Below are positions 38,690 through 49,680 of a DNA stretch of 64,000 nucleotides, piece after piece (within the stretch, counting starts at the first letter, position 1; every line of letters begins with the position of its first letter). The notes beneath the pieces were generated by a model. The model made no database searches and was not told where the DNA came from. It saw only the letters and a program-made list of their open reading frames with translations. The DNA comes from Lanius collurio. Taxonomy: Eukaryota > Chordata > Aves > Passeriformes > Laniidae. The position numbers and the translations under genes were made by a program. The stretch spans positions 6,673,243-6,737,242 of the forward strand of contig JACBWW010000022.1 of NCBI GenBank assembly GCA_020086605.1. The letters are read 5' to 3'.

Positions 38690-39160
38690 ATCAAGATTTG
38701 AGATGAATGTTTTGATAGAGCAATCAGATTTGTCCAATCTATCATTACTTGACAGTTGCTTTAGGCAGAGTGCTAACTTGGCATTAGGACCTGGTTTGGA
38801 TCAGTTTGGTGTGGCCCCACCAGTCGGTGGCATCAGTTATTGAAGCGATGGGCATCTACGTGGGTACTAATTATAGTTCTTTTTCAGTTTGAGAGAGACT
38901 GGAGAGAAGCTGAGATCAGGCAGCTCACACCTACCCTGTTCCACATTATCAAAACATTTTTGAACCAGGAGTTCACGTTGTAATTTTCACAAATATCAAA
39001 ACTATTCCAAGCTCGTTGACAAATCTGAGACATGATTTATGGAAGCATATGCAAACTTTGCTTGGGACTGAAAGGGTCACTGGAATAGAAAGGAGATAAA
39101 GTTAATATATTGTTAAGTGCTGCTAATTATGAATCAAGTCACGTCTGATGTCACTAAAAT
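38690..39160. promoter_or_regulatory. Enhancer-like block
   Basis: Complex sequence without homopolymers, holding TGACAG (38750-38755), an octamer-like ATGCAAAC (39049-39056) and CTAATTATG (TAATTA at 39124-39129). TALE, POU and homeodomain type motifs together are typical of developmental enhancers. Conservation is not shown. Confidence 0.38.
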
Positions 39161-42100
39161 TTGTTCTTTATTTTGCCCAGTTAAACATTCTTGGGGGTAA
39201 TTTACAACATAGCTTGCAGCAGTTTCCTCAATTTGAAAGCATAAATGAAGGCTTTCATTGTATATTGACATATTTTTCTTGTTAAGCAATGTTTAAAGTA
39301 CTGATACAAGGTGCTGTAATAGTGGGTTAGACTGCAAGTGCAAGTTTGGTACATTGTAGTCAATAATGCATTAGTGTGGGAAAATGAAGAAGAGAATTGA
39401 TGTGTTTGGGGTTTTTTTAAGATGGGTGGAGAAGAAGGGAAAAAAACCCCTTCAAACATCCACAGCTAAATATAGACCTATTTTCCTAGTTCATGTAATT
39501 TTAGGCTATGTATTAGTAGTATGAACACAATACATGTGTGGACCTCTAGTTTCATCATTGATTCAACATGTATTTTTTCTCTCATGCTAATCTTCTGGTA
39601 CTCGTGACTTTGGGGAGAGAATGTACATGGTGATGTGATGGGAAGCCCACTGTGCACTGTCCTCTGTACAGACAGTGAAGCTTGTTCTTGTGCAGCAGGT
39701 ACAGAGAACTGTCTACCCATTACATCCTCTTGAAGCTTAACACAGAGCTAAAACCAGTCCCTTACCAATGGGATGTCAGCTCTTCTGTCTACATAGAGTT
39801 TCTCTTTCAGTAATTTGAAAACTTGAAACACATTAGGTAAAAGAAGAAGCTAAAAAGTACTAGTTCTAGTATAGATATTCAGCCCTAAGCCTCAAAAGCC
39901 AAAAACCTGCAGGCTTAACATTTTATATGCAGAAATTAAATGCCTATACTGTTGCAGTTGGAGGAGTTTAGTACAATGTCAGGGTAACTTGCATTGCTGA
40001 TATTTTGGTAGCAGTATCATTTAGTGATGACTTCACAAGACTGTGGTATAAATATTTGTGTTCACATGATGCTAAATAAGCCATCAGAATGCTAGATCTT
40101 TGCAGCCCTGCTTTAGTTGCTTTCCTGGAGTAATCTGTGATCTCCAAAGGTTCCCTAACAGAATACCTGCACAGCTGCTTTCTAAAGTCCTGGTGCAAAT
40201 ACTTCTTGGAAACTGCACTGGAATAAGGCTGCCAGCAGCACTAAAGAGTATTGGCAGGTGAGCTGAGTCACAGTCTAATGATCACCCGACCTGTATTGAA
40301 TCTGTGGCAGACAGTGAGGGCAGTAACTCCCCTCAGTAATGATCAATTGGATACTTTTCTGGTTAACTTCAAGTGGAATGCCTTCAGTACCTGCTGCTTG
40401 TCAGGGAGAACGTTCCTGTGTCACCTTGTAGAGCAACACTGACTAGTGAAAAAACCCCAAAGTGATACTTGAGTGCCAGGGAAAATGAACCTCTAATTTT
40501 AACATTTTGGATGTTTTTAGCATAGCCTGCCAAATTTAAAAAAGAAAAAATAAATCCTATTTTATGACTTTTATTTTAAAAATAATTTTTTTTATTTTTG
40601 CCAGTCACTACTGTGCTAAAAGCCAAAGTGAATATTATTTGTACTCACTGCTCATAAAATACCATAGGCCTGTTTCTGTGGAGTGATGAGAATTGCATTG
40701 ACTTTGCCACCACAGGATTCTTTCTAATATCCTGTCAACATTCTCATGCTCTGCACTTACTGCTGTGCTCATATCCCATCTCTCAATAACATTTAAAAGG
40801 AATAATGAAAGAGCATCTTTGCCAATACCATCCTACCCCATTGTTTCATTTATGCACTGAACTACTGTTGATTGCTTTGCAAGTTCCCTCCACCTGGTAA
40901 ACTACCTGGGTGAGAATTTTTCCTGTGCAAATTTATATGAAGAAAGCTTTTTGATGATCAATGAACTACCATGTATGTAAAGGGGTTAATTAAATTTCTT
41001 TCCTTCCTCCATAAAATTCTGCAAGTTAAAAATCTCGTTCTGAGGTTCTCCACTCACTCAAAGCCCTAGTGCCTTGGCAGCCACCTTTGACTTCATTTTG
41101 TTCTTGATAAAATCTATCACGACATGCAAGAGTGCCTTGCTCATGTGAGATGAATGATGGTCCTTCATGCTTACTACAATAACATGAGATTAACATAGAT
41201 CAAAGATTTGCTGGAGTTATTAAGAGCAGGCAGTTCCACATACTTAATATATCTGGATTTTTTTCTCTTTTGCTAGTTAACATATCAAACAAATAAATAG
41301 CAATGAGTCATTCTGCTTTTTTTTCCTTTAGAATGCTAATAAATGTATATGAGTTGACAGTTTTATAATGGTGAGGAGATAAAAAAATATTCTTGGTAAA
41401 AAGATGCTCTGTGTGAATACTTGTATGCATTTCTGTTCACATGGTCATATATCTAACACCTGTGTGATCCCTCAGGCAATTCACTCACTCATTTTTCCTG
41501 CCAATTTGCTTGCTTCATTTTGATCTATGTTTGCTATCATTTGTCAACTGGCACCTTTAGCATGTTTTCACATCAGTTGTTTTGAGAACATGAATGCAGA
41601 TAATTACATCAGTGCTGCCCCGCTGCAGAAGTATAGACTAGACAGTCACCTGGGACTAGATTTTTATAAGTTATTTAACAGTTATTAATTTCTGATTTTC
41701 ATGTGTTGCAAAATTGATGATTGCTTATCAATTTCTCTCATTGCAGATTTGTAGCAGTAACTACAACTCCTCCATTTAAGTGCATGTAACAATGGCTTCA
41801 GTATTTGAGCTTTTGGTTGGGTCTTTTCCTCAGCTGTACATCTCTTGCCTCCCCTCAGATAGATGCCAAAGACCTGAAGAATAGTCTCAGGTTTCCAGTA
41901 CCTCAGGTTTTCTCAACTTCCTTAGTTTAAAGCAGAATTCCCCAGAGTTTCTGCATGCACACAGCTGCCATCTCTGCATTCCTAAATTTCCATGAAAGAC
42001 CAGTCTTTTTCATTACTTACTGAGGTTCCCTACGGGCTTCACGCAAATATTCTTAACAGTGTCAGGCATTCCTTGTAAGTTATGTTTTTTTTCTCATTAC

Positions 42101-43150
42101 CATGGTAGTTCCATCATCCAGTTCCAGGTTCTGGTTGTTCTTCCTTACTGTGGGAGCAATCTTCTCTCTAGCATTCACTTTTAAAAATGAGTGTAGGTGA
42201 GATTTAGAGAGTAATTGTGGTTCCCACTCATATATGGCTTTGCACAAACAAGATATCCCAGAAGACTCCTTGCCAAAGTTAATTTTCATTTTAGTCAACT
42301 GGTTCATACGGTTTTCTTCCCCAAACCTCATGCCTTGAGAATGGAAGCATTCAGTGCAAGGAGTAACTTGTCTTTCTGTGTATGTGGGATTAAACATTTC
42401 ACCAAGCTGTTGTCTTTTTATTTAGACAAAGATCTAAAGACATCATGAAATAAGCAAGAAACTTGTTGAAATAGAATCACATTACTGTAACAGAAACACA
42501 TTTCATATCCAAGCAGTAGATGAAGCTCCTTAACACTAGTTTTAAATAAAACAAAAATTGTTCCAGTAGTGTTAAACAGTGCTACTGCTTTAAAAGAGAC
42601 TTACCCCAAAGGGCTTATTACCACAATTTTCCAAGTCTTTAATTTATTATGTGCTCCGTGTTTTACTACCTTTCCCAGATTTTAGTTATCTCAGCCCCAC
42701 TCTTGAGTGCTGAAAGGTCAAGAGGTGCACTGCAAAGGCTGTGAGTGGAAAGGCACGTCAATGCTAAAATGTTTAGACTATTTGAAATCAAGGAATACAA
42801 TATAAAACTGTTTACTTCTGAAGTACTTGTGCATGTTTTGAAATCCAGCATAAACCTTCTTTAAACATTGTACTGCATAATTAGCATTTACCTTTGTAAC
42901 TATGCATTTCTTCATAAGTGTCTAGAACAGGATTTACTGGGAAGTCAGTCCATCAGGTTTTCAGCCTGAAGCCTAAATGTGTGAGTTGTGGGCTTACGTT
43001 TTTACTGAAATTTTGCCTTTTTAGTGCGTCTTCCACAAGGAGACAAAGTGATAAGGCATTCACAACAATAAACATGCAGTTTACAAACATCCAGATGTAC
43101 ATGTGCTATCGGGGACACACGATATTGTTGTTTAAAAATACAAATAAATA
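39161..43150. other. AT-rich stretch, no gene seen
   Basis: Chance frames up to 105 codons on opposing strands (42.1-42.4 kb). TAATGCATTA at 39364-39373 is a P2-type homeodomain palindrome. No transposon recognised. Confidence 0.5.
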
Positions 43151-43154
43151 AATA

Positions 43155-43215
43155 TACAGATAAATTTATGTAGCACCTTTCATCCCCAAGGATCCCAAAG
43201 TATTTTAGAAAACTC
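43155..43215 (+). mobile_element. Fragment of an old sauropsid SINE/CR1-L3-type repeat
   Basis: 'tagcacctttcatccccaag' followed by 'gatcccaaagtattttaga' resembles a 'tagcacctttcatcc-aagatctcaaagcactttacaaa' unit that I recall as common in reptile genomes. A related palindrome, cccatcaa-tt-ttgatggg (43366-43383), lies 150 bp downstream. Confidence 0.45.
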
Positions 43216-44469
43216 TTAACATATATTGGATCATCCAGCATGCACTAGAGTATTGGCACCTGTGGTACAGACCACAATGGCCTTTAAAAAAAGTACACTC
43301 CTTTTTAAAAATAAAGGTTCAAAAGATGATAAGCATCCAGGTCAACTGCCACTAATGTCTTCCCATCAATTTTGATGGGAGTACACAAGAACAAATTCAA
43401 GTTATTTTATATGGCAAATATAAAATAAAATGCATTTGCCACTTTTCTCCCCCCAAAATCTGTAGTTTTACAGGATTATTAGTATACTGCTTATGATTTC
43501 AGATCTTAAGGAGACTTTTTAAAATCATCTCAGTTTAATTTAAATTGTATGTACCTAAATTTGCACTGTCCACCTCCTGCATCTGGGGGACAGGGTTTGG
43601 GACAGAGGTGCTGCTGGCACCTGGAGATGGGGAGCAATAAGGATGGCATGATCACTCCATGGTAACACCAGTGGGGTTAACTCTTCTAGAAAAAACATGT
43701 CCTTTATCAAGAACAAATGATCTTGGTGAAGACTTCTGATAATATACAGTGTACTATCATTATTAAAAATGTATTTCACTTGATTTGTCATAATAACACT
43801 TCTTGGAAGAGAGGTGAAAAATACTCTTCTGAAAGTCCAGTGGATTAAGCTTAGCTTTGAGAAACTTGGTACACAGTAGCCAGCCCAGGCATGTTTTTAA
43901 CTCCTGGGAAACATCTGTGTGAAAGAGGTTTTTAATTTCTGTTGTAATGGTTTTGGTTAAGAAACCTCATTTTTTTGGCAGTTGCATGAATGAGTTTAAT
44001 TTTTATAATTAAAATACTTTGATTAATTTGTTTCATTTTAGTGAAAATGTCAACAACATTGATTACATTTAGATATTTTTCAGTCTAAATTAAGTGGTAA
44101 ATATTTTTGTAAATGAATTCATCTGTTGTTCAGAGAACATACAAGTGTAAAAGAAAGCAGAGTTAATTTGTTTCTTACCCCCTTGACCATCCTGCTAATA
44201 TTCACCATCCCTTTGTAGCACGAGTTACAAAGTGTTTAATACCTTAAGTCAGAAAACTATGTTGGCGTTTTTACAGGGCCCTTTTAAATAAGTTTGTGGC
44301 TTGGGAACACCTGCCTCTTCCTTAAAATCCCCTCCAAAGAGAAGTAGTTTTGAATCATGGTTAGTCTTTATCTAAGACCAATGTTTCATACATTAGCAGA
44401 GTGGAGTAATTACTTAATGTCATTATATATAATATATCAAATCCCTCCAGGAACCTAAAGATGCGATTC
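43216..44469. other. Unremarkable AT-rich stretch
   Basis: No gene seen. Includes the palindrome at 43366-43383. Confidence 0.5.
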
Positions 44470-44494
44470 TTTTTTTTTTTTTTTTTTTTTTTTT
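44470..44494 (+). repeat. Poly-T run, 25 nt
   Basis: Uninterrupted T run. Confidence 0.95.
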
Positions 44495-46244
44495 GTAATT
44501 CTTCTCCTTACAAAGGTGAGGGGCAGGTGGCAATGAGACAGCCATTGCTGTGGGAATAATTTGAGAAATATCCATGATTATGCTGTATCTGTTTCATTGA
44601 TTTCATGCAAACTAATGGCTTTTGCATGTTTTTAGAGAAGGTAGTTGGGTGTCATAAGAAATTAATACACTTTGGAAGATGTCCAAAACTTTGATAATTC
44701 ACTTTTTTTAAATACTAGTTATTAAATATTCTATAATTAAAATAGGTGACAGCTGAGTGTTGGTTAGGGTAGGATAAATCAGAACAAATATTAATAACTT
44801 GCTTGTGTTCTGCATGCGCAAAATTTCAAGTCAATAATAAAATATTGTTAATCAGTGGATTGATTTGACCATAAAGCAGTTGTATATTGATGCAATCGAA
44901 GCATTAAATTTGAACATTGTCATCTCTGTGTGTCTGAGATTTGAAAGCTACATTGAAGTCTATGAATTCCCCACGATTGGTGGTAATCAGACAAGGGGAT
45001 TTTTAAGGGAGATATCCACCCTCTACAGAATGGAAAGGGGAAAAGATCTCTGATGAATATGATGCAAGATGATCAAAGTAGATCATCAAAGTATGGAGGA
45101 GCTACTGTAACAGTCATATCTCTACTAATGGCCCTTGCTGTCTGCCTGTCACTAAACAGGAGAGAGAGGGAGGGAAAAGTGGTTCAGAGGACAAAGTAGG
45201 ATAGATAGGGTGGGGATATAATTTTCTCAGGCACATTCATGATATTTGAGTCCCTGAATCTGAAATGGTAAGTCAGAGTACTAAGCAGTAATTTTAGATG
45301 TGACTTTTACTGAGCTGGAAGCTCTAGTTCATGAGACACTGAGGTCCAGGTTTAATTCTCCAGGGAGTACTATTTGGGTATTTGGTGTATTGACATTAAC
45401 CATACACTGATTCAGAACCAAAAGCTTTGTCATTTGTAAACAGCTGATCTTTTCCTCTTAGAAGTGGGTTTTCATCAGGTGGTCTCTCATGACAAAGGAG
45501 TTCTACTGAGATTAGAGAATTTATTCTTTACTTCAAAATAAAAGGACATTTGAGTCTAGGCACAAGGGAAAATGTCTAGTCTTTGCCTCTTTAGCACCTC
45601 TCAAATCCATTGGAATATGTTTATTAGTTCTCTGACGACTGAGAAGGCTTTGAATTGTCAGTGGCACATGTACTCACACATAGAAATCTGAGAGAAGCTG
45701 GAAAATTTTTTGTTTTGACTGGCATTTGCAAGACATCAGCTAAGTGAAATGCAGTAGGTAGCTGTGAACAATTTCCTCCTCCTTTTTTTGTGTTCATATT
45801 TTATTTACTGTAGCTTGCTCTCAGTGCTCCAAATAATCTTAAAATAAATCTGATCCTATTTGATAAGACCAACAGTTTCTTCCCATCTTCTCTCTTCAAA
45901 TCCAATCAAATTCCTTATCAACCTAAAAATAATCAGAGCAAGTCTCTTGAGAATTCCCCACAGCCATTACCTGACTTTGCCCAGAATATTTCCTCGTCTC
46001 TTAGGGAGAAGGGAGTGCCAAAAAAATGCCAATAGTCTGGCTTCAAAGAAAGAGATCTCACTCACTGACTGGTATTGCTTCTCCTGGGGCTTTCTTTTGT
46101 GAGCAGTTGCAGCAGTTGCTACTGTGGGCAAATTGAAAAGAGGGGAAGGCCATCTAGATAGGTAATTTCCCACAATTTTTGGTGATATACAAGAAAAACT
46201 GTATTTAAAAAGGTGCTTAGAAGACAGCTGTAAATAGAAATTTC
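44495..46244. other. Non-coding stretch with paired TCF/LEF-like sites
   Basis: No gene or transposon. See the site pair at 45069-45091. Confidence 0.5.
45069..45091 (+). promoter_or_regulatory. Paired TCF/LEF-like ATCAAAG sites in an inverted repeat
   Basis: ATCAAAG occurs at 45072-45078 and 45085-45091, 13 bp apart in the same orientation. GATGATC (45069-45075) and GATCATC (45081-45087) form 7-bp inverted arms. The motif matches the WWCAAAG core, but function is unproven. Confidence 0.3.
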
Positions 46245-46264
46245 CATTGCAAAGCTTTGCAATG
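46245..46264. repeat. Perfect 20-bp palindrome
   Basis: cattgcaaagctttgcaatg equals its own reverse complement. The halves carry ATTGCAAAG, similar to C/EBP or HNF4-type half-sites. A related 14-mer, aaagctttgcaatg, occurs at about 18486-18499. Confidence 0.85.
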
Positions 46265-47695
46265 TTTAGGGAACCACCACTTAGACAAATTGAACACTGG
46301 TTACATTTTCTAAATGGACTGATTATAGATACAAAACATTATGGAATTGTCACTGCCATGTTTTCTAGTGTAAATGAAGTAATCATTCAGCAGAAAACCA
46401 AACCAAAGCAGGCGCTGTGGTGTCCATCTCCAGGGAACAGTTCTGAAGCACAGCAAAGCAGCTTCAATAAGCAGAGAAGTTGTGTGGGATCTTAACCCAG
46501 TAATGCTGTATTGCATGGTTAAACATCCCAAATGAAGTCAGAACAATTAAGGAATGAAAGACTGGTTTTAATTGTGTTTTTTTCAAAATCTATGCACATT
46601 ATAATAACAAATAGAACTCCATTTCTAATTGGAGTAGCATTGTGTATGGTGATGAACAGATGCCCAAGTGTCTGAAATTAAATGACACAAATGGCCCTTT
46701 CTGTAGTCACAACCATAAAGAGAGATTTACACAAGGCCATCTAGTGAGTTCCTGGGCATGCCAAGGAGAAACATCACTTGCTTTGGAATCTCAATCCAGA
46801 GCTCTGCCTACCTTGTATCGAGACATGCTCCAGCTTCCTTCAAGTCAGCTCTTTGACTCATGAGCTCTGAACATAATTAAATGATGCTGTCGATGTAGGA
46901 TGTGAATTCTTACATTTTTACCTCTCTAAAATGTAACTTAATGAAAGACATGAACTGAATGTGAAAGCTGCCATTTTACTCGGGAGTGGTTGTTGTCTCT
47001 TTTGGTCTCAGCAAAAACAACAGTAAGGGCCAAGTCATTTGATCACCATTATGTGTAGTAATTTGTCTGAAGTTATTTTCTCATTGTGCTTCAGAAAAAA
47101 TGACAGAATAGAGGTAGAGGGGACAATTTACTAATTTTTAATAATTCATTTTAGCATGACAGAAAATGTCCATTTGAGCTCAGAGATTGAAAGCTATTTC
47201 ATAGCAAAAGGAAGCAACTTGTTTGCATTGGTTTCTTAATACAGAATGCTTAGAGCAGCAGAAAATACAGTAGTAAAACTGCATGAAATAAATACAAATA
47301 TATTGAGGGGATTTGGGAAATGCAGTTTGTGAATGAGTCTATATGACAACTGAAATGAGACCTGTAGTATCTGGGCAGAGATTGTTCCTCAGGCTGCAAA
47401 CTGCCTTTGGGTCCCTACGCTTCTCTCATCTGCAAGTACAAAGGAGTCTGTGCACAGGGCAGGAGAGAAATGTGGCCCTTTATGATGAGTGAATTGAGAG
47501 CTTGAGTGCACATAAGCACTGTTCTATTAGCACAGCCCAAGACCAAAGGTATTGCAAATTAATTGAGCAAAAGAATTTGTGTACAGTTGGCTTGTCTGTT
47601 CTTACATGAATCAAAAGGAGGAATTGGGCAGAGCTCCTTTTAGGAAGAAAAGAAAAGCATATGTTAGTTATTGTATTGAGAGGATGTTTTTATGA
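46265..47695. other. Unremarkable non-coding stretch
   Basis: No gene or recognisable repeat. Confidence 0.5.
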
Positions 47696-47699
47696 GAAA

Positions 47700-48060
47700 A
47701 GGGGATGCTGCTTCATTAATAACTGACATGTCACACCAATTCTGGTAGGTCTGATAGATTAAACATGAACCTCTCATTATTCAAGCAGCTGAAATGTATT
47801 GGCTGCTTTACCCACCTAATATTTATTCCTTGCACAGTATAACTACAAAATTGACATCTTCTTTTAAAATTGTTTGACTGTAATAAATATAAAACTTTCA
47901 CTGCTGAAGTAAAGCATTGCTAGCTGGCATCATTTCCTATCCTTTTTTAATTATTCTTGACACTGTGGAGAAACATCTAATATAAATCTGTAATGTGCTC
48001 TGATGACAAACTACACGGTTGGAAGACCATGTAATCTCTCCACAATTAATTAAAGTGCAC
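47700..48060. promoter_or_regulatory. Enhancer-like block
   Basis: AT-rich but non-repetitive, with TAATTA at 47948-47953 beside TTGACA, and TTAATTAA at 48046-48053. It ends abruptly at a pyrimidine tract. Confidence 0.33.
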
Positions 48061-48067
48061 AGAGCTG

Positions 48068-48112
48068 CCTTTTTTTTCCCCTTTTTTTTTTCCTTATTTT
48101 CCACCCCCCCCA
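48068..48112 (+). repeat. Polypyrimidine tract
   Basis: T and C runs, with one A-containing interruption and a C8 run (48104-48111). Confidence 0.85.
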
Positions 48113-48359
48113 GCAACCAGATGCTGCTGACTGGCTCGAATAACGTTGCTGTCAACTGTAAAAAATTAAGATCCAAACCCTAAGAAAAGTACTTAAATAA
48201 AGAAACCAGATGCCCCAGATGCCAGGTTACTTTTTGATATTATGGCATACATCTTGGTGGAAGGCACTGTTGTTCAGCATCTGTAGCTTTACATACTTAA
48301 TTATTGACATAGCAAATCTGTTGGCAGTTTATTTCCACAAGTATCTGTCACTTCAGCAA

Positions 48360-48840
48360 ATCCTTTATTGAAAACTGAACTATGCCAATCAGTGTGAATA
48401 GTTCACCAGCACGCCTAGAGCAATGATATTAAGGAGGATTTGACTGCTGTTTGTTCAATGAGCATAGCCTTTTGTTTTTGAATGGGTGTGAATCTACTTC
48501 AGAAGAGCTTCAGCTCTGTGCTAGAAGCACTTAGCAGTCCTGTAAGGCTTGTGGACACATGGAGTCGATCAAATGCAAATTAATAACAATTTTTAGGCCA
48601 CATAGGAATGTTGCTGTAACATTTATTGACTGTAATAATATTGTGGATGGAAGACAGGTTAATAAAAAGTGTTTATTAAATATTATTGTACCACCATATG
48701 ACTTTCAGTGGTGAAGTCTGTAGCCACAGGAAACTGCAGGTGCAGGTTAATTTGCAAGATATCAGCAGAAGTTCGGATACTATTAATTAACATTATAAGA
48801 AAGAATTTCATAAGCACAATCATTTTTTGTTGACATTATG
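48360..48840. promoter_or_regulatory. Enhancer-like block with POU and SOX sites
   Basis: A perfect octamer ATGCAAAT (48573-48580) is followed after four bases by AACAAT (48585-48590). TTAATTAA-type cores follow near 48785. Low repeat content, no coding potential. Confidence 0.42.
48573..48590 (+). promoter_or_regulatory. Octamer plus SOX-like site
   Basis: ATGCAAAT then TAAT then AACAAT. Order and spacing differ from the classical SOX-OCT composite, in which the SOX half precedes the octamer, so cooperative binding cannot be assumed. Confidence 0.4.
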
Positions 48841-49655
48841 GTATGAAAAAATCACCTCAAATTTATTATTTAACATGGCTTTTTTGATAGAAATATTTGA
48901 AATGTTTGAAATGTGTTAATGTGCTTTCTGCTCTTTCTGTAACAATAGAATGACAAGTATGACATGCTGGGGTCTGGTTTTCCTACCCACCTGGCAGGTA
49001 TATTTAGATCAACAAAGTGAAATGTTTTGTGGTCACAATTACTTGGAAAAACTCCACTGTTCTTTATTACTTTTCAGTTATTTCTATTCAGTTTTATTAT
49101 TAGAAAGAGTTTTTCAAGCATCACAAAATAAATTGTTGTGGGTTGTTAGTGGGGCCTTTTGTGGGTGGAATGTGCAAGTGTGACAAGCAGGGGCAGTTTC
49201 CCATCTCCAGCCCCTCTGCTGTGCACACACAGCTCGTTCTTTGTGCACGGGAGCAGCTGCAGGGCAGGCGTCCCAAAAAGTGCCCTCCTCAGGATCAGCA
49301 GCTCCATGGCCATGGGGCTGTGTGACCCCCCTGCCTCAGCTGATTCTGCAGGGCTGAAGGCTTCCAGTGCAGTGGAAGGTCTTCAGTTCTGTTGTGTTTT
49401 GGGGAGGTTTCTCCTTAGGGAATTGTGTCAGTGTTTGTAAACTGTTCTCTGAACTCGCCCAACTTTTGATTCACATTTCACTTTATGCCACCATTCACTT
49501 ACTCTTCATGGATAATAAATCAATAGGATTACAGTCCATTTCCTTGCTGTGTGGTATGTATTTTAAAAGAAATTACTGCTGTTGCTAGAGACAGAGGAGG
49601 GTTTTTTTTGCTACAAGACAGTTGGCACAGCTAGAACCTAAGCTACACTACTTGT
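48841..49655. other. Non-coding stretch with GC-richer patch
   Basis: 49180-49410 is GC-richer and stop-poor in three plus frames (up to 93 codons). Composition alone explains this and no protein is recognised. Confidence 0.45.
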
Positions 49656-49680
49656 TAATGCTTCTCTTGGAGAAGCATTA
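49656..49680. repeat. Perfect 11-bp hairpin
   Basis: taatgcttctc (49656-49666) and gagaagcatta (49670-49680) are exact reverse complements around the loop ttg. It is too short for a pre-miRNA and lacks a T run, so it is reported as an inverted repeat only. Confidence 0.85.

Noticed and set aside
49656..49680. Hairpin as a miRNA precursor
   Set aside because: The stem is 11 bp with a 3-nt loop, far shorter than a pre-miRNA.
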